A stretch of DNA of 9,660 nucleotides, from positions 1-9,660 of the forward strand of contig JAQUTB010000040.1 of assembly GCA_028709985.1 (NCBI GenBank), in the 5' to 3' direction. Below the pieces are notes generated by a model. It worked only from the letters and a program-made list of their open reading frames with translations, ran no database searches and was not told where the DNA came from. Shown piece after piece: positions 6,970-9,660 of the stretch. Every line of letters starts with the position of its first letter. Within the stretch, counting starts at the first letter, position 1. Position numbers and translations under genes: made by a program. The DNA comes from Dethiosulfovibrio sp. GTDB lineage: Bacteria; Synergistota; Synergistia; Synergistales; Dethiosulfovibrionaceae.

Positions 6970-8940
6970 GTGATAAAAAAAATAGCCTCTATTTGGGCAG
7001 TATGCCTAGTTGTGTGTCTCTGTGTCTTGGCTATCGGCCAGAGAGCGGCCATTGCTCAGGAGGGAGACGGCCAGGATGAGCAAAACCTCATAGCGGCAGC
7101 CATAGCCATGAGGGAGTCCGGGACGGTGCAGTTCAACTTTACAGACCTGGACGTGGTCAAGTTCATCCGGTTTATGTCCGAGCTTCTACAGAAAAACATC
7201 ATAATATCTCCTCAGGTCACAGGAAACGTAACGGTGATGTCTCCTAAAGCGGTATCCATAGAGGAAGCAAGGAAGATAATGATCACTACATTGACCCTCA
7301 ACGGCCTGTCCCTTGAGGATATGGGGGATTATTATAAAGTTGTAAAGGGCGGAGTAACCCTTGAAAACCAGCCCTTCAGGGGCAGGACAGGACCAGGATA
7401 CGGCGAACACTACGTTAACCAGGTCGTGCCACTGGACTTTCTCTCCGCCGTCACCGCCCACAAAGCGCTGGTTCAGGCGGCGGGGAACACGGTCAAGATA
7501 ATGCCACTGGACGAGGGCAACGGGCTTCTCCTGTCGGGACAGGCTCAGGATGTCCAGCGGATGGTGGACCTGACCAGGGCTTTGGACGTTCCGGATGGCG
7601 TGAGGCGTGTGGCGGTGGTCCCGGTTAAAAACGCCGTCACTGAGCTTATAGCACAGCACCTCTCAAACTTGGCTCAGGACCCTATGGGTCCGTTCAGGGG
7701 CCTTAAAGCTCTTGCGGATTCTTCCAGCAGAACTCTGGTGTTGGTAGGAGAGAGAGACGTTCTGGATTCTGCCAAGAAGATGATAACCAGGCTGGATGTC
7801 CCTCCTGTCTCCAGCGAGTTCCACGTCTACCAGCTGAAAAACGCCGACGCCGAGGAGGTTTCAAAGCAGCTCAGCCAGATACTTGCCGCTGCAGGACGAC
7901 TTCAGCCCTCCCAGGAGGGTAAAATGCCGACTACCGTCGTCTTTGATGGCCCCACCAACAGCCTCATATTCGCCGCGTCGGAACATCAGTATACAAGCCT
8001 TGTGGAGATAATAGGTCAGCTTGACACCCAACCTAAACAGGTCATGGTTAGAGGTCTCATAGCAGAGGTCAACCTGACCAACCTGAAAAACGCCGGAATA
8101 GACTGGGCCACATGGGGAGGACAGGTTTCTGGTAGCACCGTTTTCGCAGCCAACGCCGCCCTAGGAGGCGCAGGGGTTCCATCAACCTTCGTAGACTGGT
8201 TCAAGGATCTGAGCAAGACAGAGGAGTTCCAGTGGGTCCAGGACCCTGACGGCGACTGGACCAGGGAAAAAGTGACAAATTACTCGGGCAACGCCCTGGT
8301 CTACGCCTACGTGCAGCTTCTCAACAAATACGACGCCATAAACGTCCTGTCCATGCCGAGGCTCATGTGTACCGACAACAAAGAAAGCTCCCTGCTCGTG
8401 GGACAGGTCATACCCCAGCTGAAGGCCGCCACGTCGGACATAACTAACCCAAGCTCGGTCCAAAACAGTTATGAGTACAAAGATACGGGGCTTAAGTTGG
8501 TCATCACTCCCAGGATAAGGAGCGGAAACCTGGTCGTCCTGGACATACAGCAGAGCACCGAGGAAGTGTTAAGCGCCATGACAAGCACGACCCCTGTCAC
8601 AGCCAAAAGAGAGATAAAGACCTCCGTACAGGTCAGAAACGGCGAGACAGTCATACTGGGCGGAATGCTCAAAGAGGCGGAAAAAAGCCTCAAACAGAGG
8701 GTCCCACTACTGTCCTACATACCTCTGGTAGGAGAGCTTTTCAAAAGCTCCGTAAAACAGAAGGAGAAGATTGAGCTTATGGTCTTTTTGACCCCTTACA
8801 TACTGGAGACTCCCGAGGAGGCCGCCAAGATGACCCATACCATCGCGGTATCCCAGGACCACGGCATCAGCCATGCTGAAAACGAGGTCAATCAGAGATT
8901 CCATCAGATGTACCAGGAGGCGGTGAAGAAACAAAGATGA
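6970..8940 (+). CDS. gspD: Type II secretion outer-membrane secretin GspD
   Basis: This 656-residue secretin starts at GTG. A Sec signal peptide (MIKKIASIWAVCLVVCLCVL...) is likely cut near AIA-QE at about residue 30. The periplasmic domains follow in order: N0 at about 53-124 (VQFNFTDLDVVKFIRFMSEL, NIIISPQVTGNVTV), N1 at about 148-210 (VVPLDFLSAVTAH), N2 at about 211-278 (VVPVKNAVTELIAQHL, LVLVGERDVLDSAKKMI) and N3 from about 280 (FHVYQLKNADAEEVSKQL). N3 leads into QVMVRGLIAEVNL. The C-terminal secretin domain (to about 625) has NVLSMPRLMCTDNKES, the VGQVIP segment, YEYKDTGLKLVITPRI, NGETVILGGML and PLLSYIPLVGELF. It forms the multimeric outer-membrane channel for folded exoproteins, docking GspC through N0. 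No clear pilotin-binding S-domain is seen beyond the short helical tail. PilQ is excluded by absence of AMIN domains and by context. The stop overlaps gspE (ATGA). Confidence 0.95.
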   Translation: MIKKIASIWAVCLVVCLCVLAIGQRAAIAQEGDGQDEQNLIAAAIAMRESGTVQFNFTDLDVVKFIRFMSELLQKNIIISPQVTGNVTVMSPKAVSIEEARKIMITTLTLNGLSLEDMGDYYKVVKGGVTLENQPFRGRTGPGYGEHYVNQVVPLDFLSAVTAHKALVQAAGNTVKIMPLDEGNGLLLSGQAQDVQRMVDLTRALDVPDGVRRVAVVPVKNAVTELIAQHLSNLAQDPMGPFRGLKALADSSSRTLVLVGERDVLDSAKKMITRLDVPPVSSEFHVYQLKNADAEEVSKQLSQILAAAGRLQPSQEGKMPTTVVFDGPTNSLIFAASEHQYTSLVEIIGQLDTQPKQVMVRGLIAEVNLTNLKNAGIDWATWGGQVSGSTVFAANAALGGAGVPSTFVDWFKDLSKTEEFQWVQDPDGDWTREKVTNYSGNALVYAYVQLLNKYDAINVLSMPRLMCTDNKESSLLVGQVIPQLKAATSDITNPSSVQNSYEYKDTGLKLVITPRIRSGNLVVLDIQQSTEEVLSAMTSTTPVTAKREIKTSVQVRNGETVILGGMLKEAEKSLKQRVPLLSYIPLVGELFKSSVKQKEKIELMVFLTPYILETPEEAAKMTHTIAVSQDHGISHAENEVNQRFHQMYQEAVKKQR

Positions 8941-9644
8941 GCGAACCACTTCCTCATGCTTCGGTAATATCGGACATTCTCCCCTCCTCCGTCAGCCTCG
9001 ATAGCCTGAGGGCCGACGGTATCCTTCCTATAAAAAGGGAGGATGACCTTCTTCTGGTCGCCGTACCGTCCCTGGACAGGTATGACAGGGCCCAGGCCCT
9101 GGGCTACTCCCTGGGGCTTGTGGTGGACGTGGAGGTTCACGATCCATCCGACATATCGGACAGGATAAACGAACTCTACGAGATAAGGAGCGGCGTCGCC
9201 GACGACGCCGTCCACGATATGGAGGGCATCGACGATGTGGACGCCTTGGCGAGGGAGGACGTCTTAAGCGACTCGGTGGACGTACCGGTCATAAGGCTCG
9301 TCAACGGCCTTTTTGCCGACGCCATGAAACAGAGGGCCACCGACATCCACGTCGAGCCATACGAGGACTCGGTCATAGTCCGGTTCAGGATAGACGGAGT
9401 TTTAAGGGACAGGCTCAAACTTCCCAGAAGCCACCAGGCCCCTCTCACCAGCAGGATAAAGGTAATGGCCCGGATGGACATAGCGGAGCACATGGCCCCT
9501 CAAGACGGCCGAATCGGTATAACCGTAGGGGGAAGGGCCGTGGACGTCCGTGTCAACTCCGTTCCCACCCAGCACGGAGAGAGGATGGCCCTCCGTCTCC
9601 TGGATAAAGGAGGCGGTGCCTTAACCTTAAAGGACCTGGGAATG
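8937..9644 (+). CDS. gspE: Type II secretion ATPase GspE, N-terminal part (3' end missing)
   Basis: The frame starts at ATG 8937, overlapping the gspD stop, and stays open to the window edge, giving 236 trustworthy residues of a protein normally about 500-560 long. Residues 1-90 form the N1E-type domain (DGILPIKREDDLLLVAVP), which binds GspL. An acidic linker follows (about 91-112, rich in Asp). Next comes the start of the conserved ATPase region: VPVIRLVNGLFADAMKQRAT, then DIHVEPYE (from Asp136), VRFRIDGVL (Arg151-Ile-Asp153-Gly) and MDIAEHMAPQDGRI. The last of these is a GspE/PilB hallmark with the catalytic-region Arg residues. Walker A and B lie beyond the end. PilB of type IV pili is similar, but the operon points to GspE. 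From 9645 on the bases look like sequencing adapter, so the residues after Met236 (RSEER) should not be trusted. Confidence 0.92.
9191..9210. repeat. 8-bp hairpin with 4-nt loop inside gspE
   Basis: CGGCGTCG (9191-9198), CCGA, then CGACGCCG (9203-9210) form a perfect GC-rich stem-loop. It lies in the acidic-linker coding region (Gly-Val-Ala-Asp-Asp-Ala-Val) and is not followed by a T-run. It could slow ribosomes between the two GspE domains or be a chance product of GC-rich Asp/Ala/Val codons. Confidence 0.5.
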
Positions 9645-9660
9645 AGATCGGAAGAGCGTC
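9645..9660 (+). other. Probable Illumina TruSeq adapter remnant at the sequence end
   Basis: The terminal bases AGATCGGAAGAGCGTC equal the first 16 nt of the standard Illumina TruSeq read-through adapter that begins with the ligation A. The match is exact and runs up to the last base. A chance 16-nt match placed exactly at the terminus is very unlikely. This stretch is best treated as non-genomic, with gspE genuinely sequenced only to about 9644. Confidence 0.88.

Noticed and set aside
7186..7659. Minus-strand open frame (157 codons) inside gspD
   Set aside because: It lies fully opposite the conserved N0-N2 domains of the secretin. Its His/Arg/Gln-rich composition is typical of an antisense artefact.
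1967..9644. Interpretation as a type IV pilus operon (PilM/N/O/P/Q/B)
   Set aside because: GspK with its helix-hairpin-helix domain, the PDZ-type GspC, the minor pseudopilins I and J, and a secretin without AMIN domains fit a type II secretion system and not a PilMNOPQ cluster.
1..9660. CRISPR array, tRNA/rRNA, insertion sequence or phage element
   Set aside because: No spaced direct repeats, cloverleaf-like sequence, transposase motifs or terminal repeats were seen, and the window is almost fully occupied by one co-oriented secretion operon.

Overview
The window is a densely packed stretch of plus-strand genes encoding most of a type II secretion system (T2SS, Gsp) from a Gram-negative-type (diderm) bacterium. 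The secretin gene implies an outer membrane. Composition looks moderately GC-rich (estimated by eye), with heavy use of AGG/AGA for Arg and ATA for Ile. Together with the divergent Gsp proteins and non-proteobacterial gene order, this suggests Synergistota (Dethiosulfovibrio-like). That placement is inference and was not tested by any search.

Layout: the tail of an unrecognised gene (2-208); a polytopic membrane O-antigen ligase/PglL-type O-oligosaccharyltransferase (195-1970); the minor pseudopilin gspJ (1967-2569) and the pseudopilin gspK (2538-3461); the inner-membrane platform genes gspL (3465-4619) and gspM (4616-5104); a gspN-like gene (5101-5697); the PDZ-containing gspC (5699-6631); the minor pseudopilin gspI (6618-6950); the secretin gspD (6970-8940); and the first part of the ATPase gspE (8937 to the end). 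Seven of the ten junctions overlap (three ATGA, one GTGA, and overlaps of 14, 32 and 14 nt), and the largest gap is 19 nt. I see no promoter or terminator, so the operon continues beyond both ends. gspF, gspG, gspH and the prepilin peptidase gspO are not in the window.

How the genes work together: GspE would power assembly of a pseudopilus tipped by GspI/J/K, on a platform of GspL/GspM (plus GspF, not seen). GspC links this platform to the GspD outer-membrane channel. The Wzy/PglL-like enzyme is translationally coupled to gspJ. The most interesting biological suggestion is therefore that a glycosyl-transfer step is built into this secretion operon, for example O-glycosylation of pseudopilins or of secreted substrates.

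The last 16 bases (9645-9660) match the start of the Illumina TruSeq read-through adapter exactly. The right-hand end is therefore probably an assembly artefact, and the true genomic sequence of gspE stops at about 9644.
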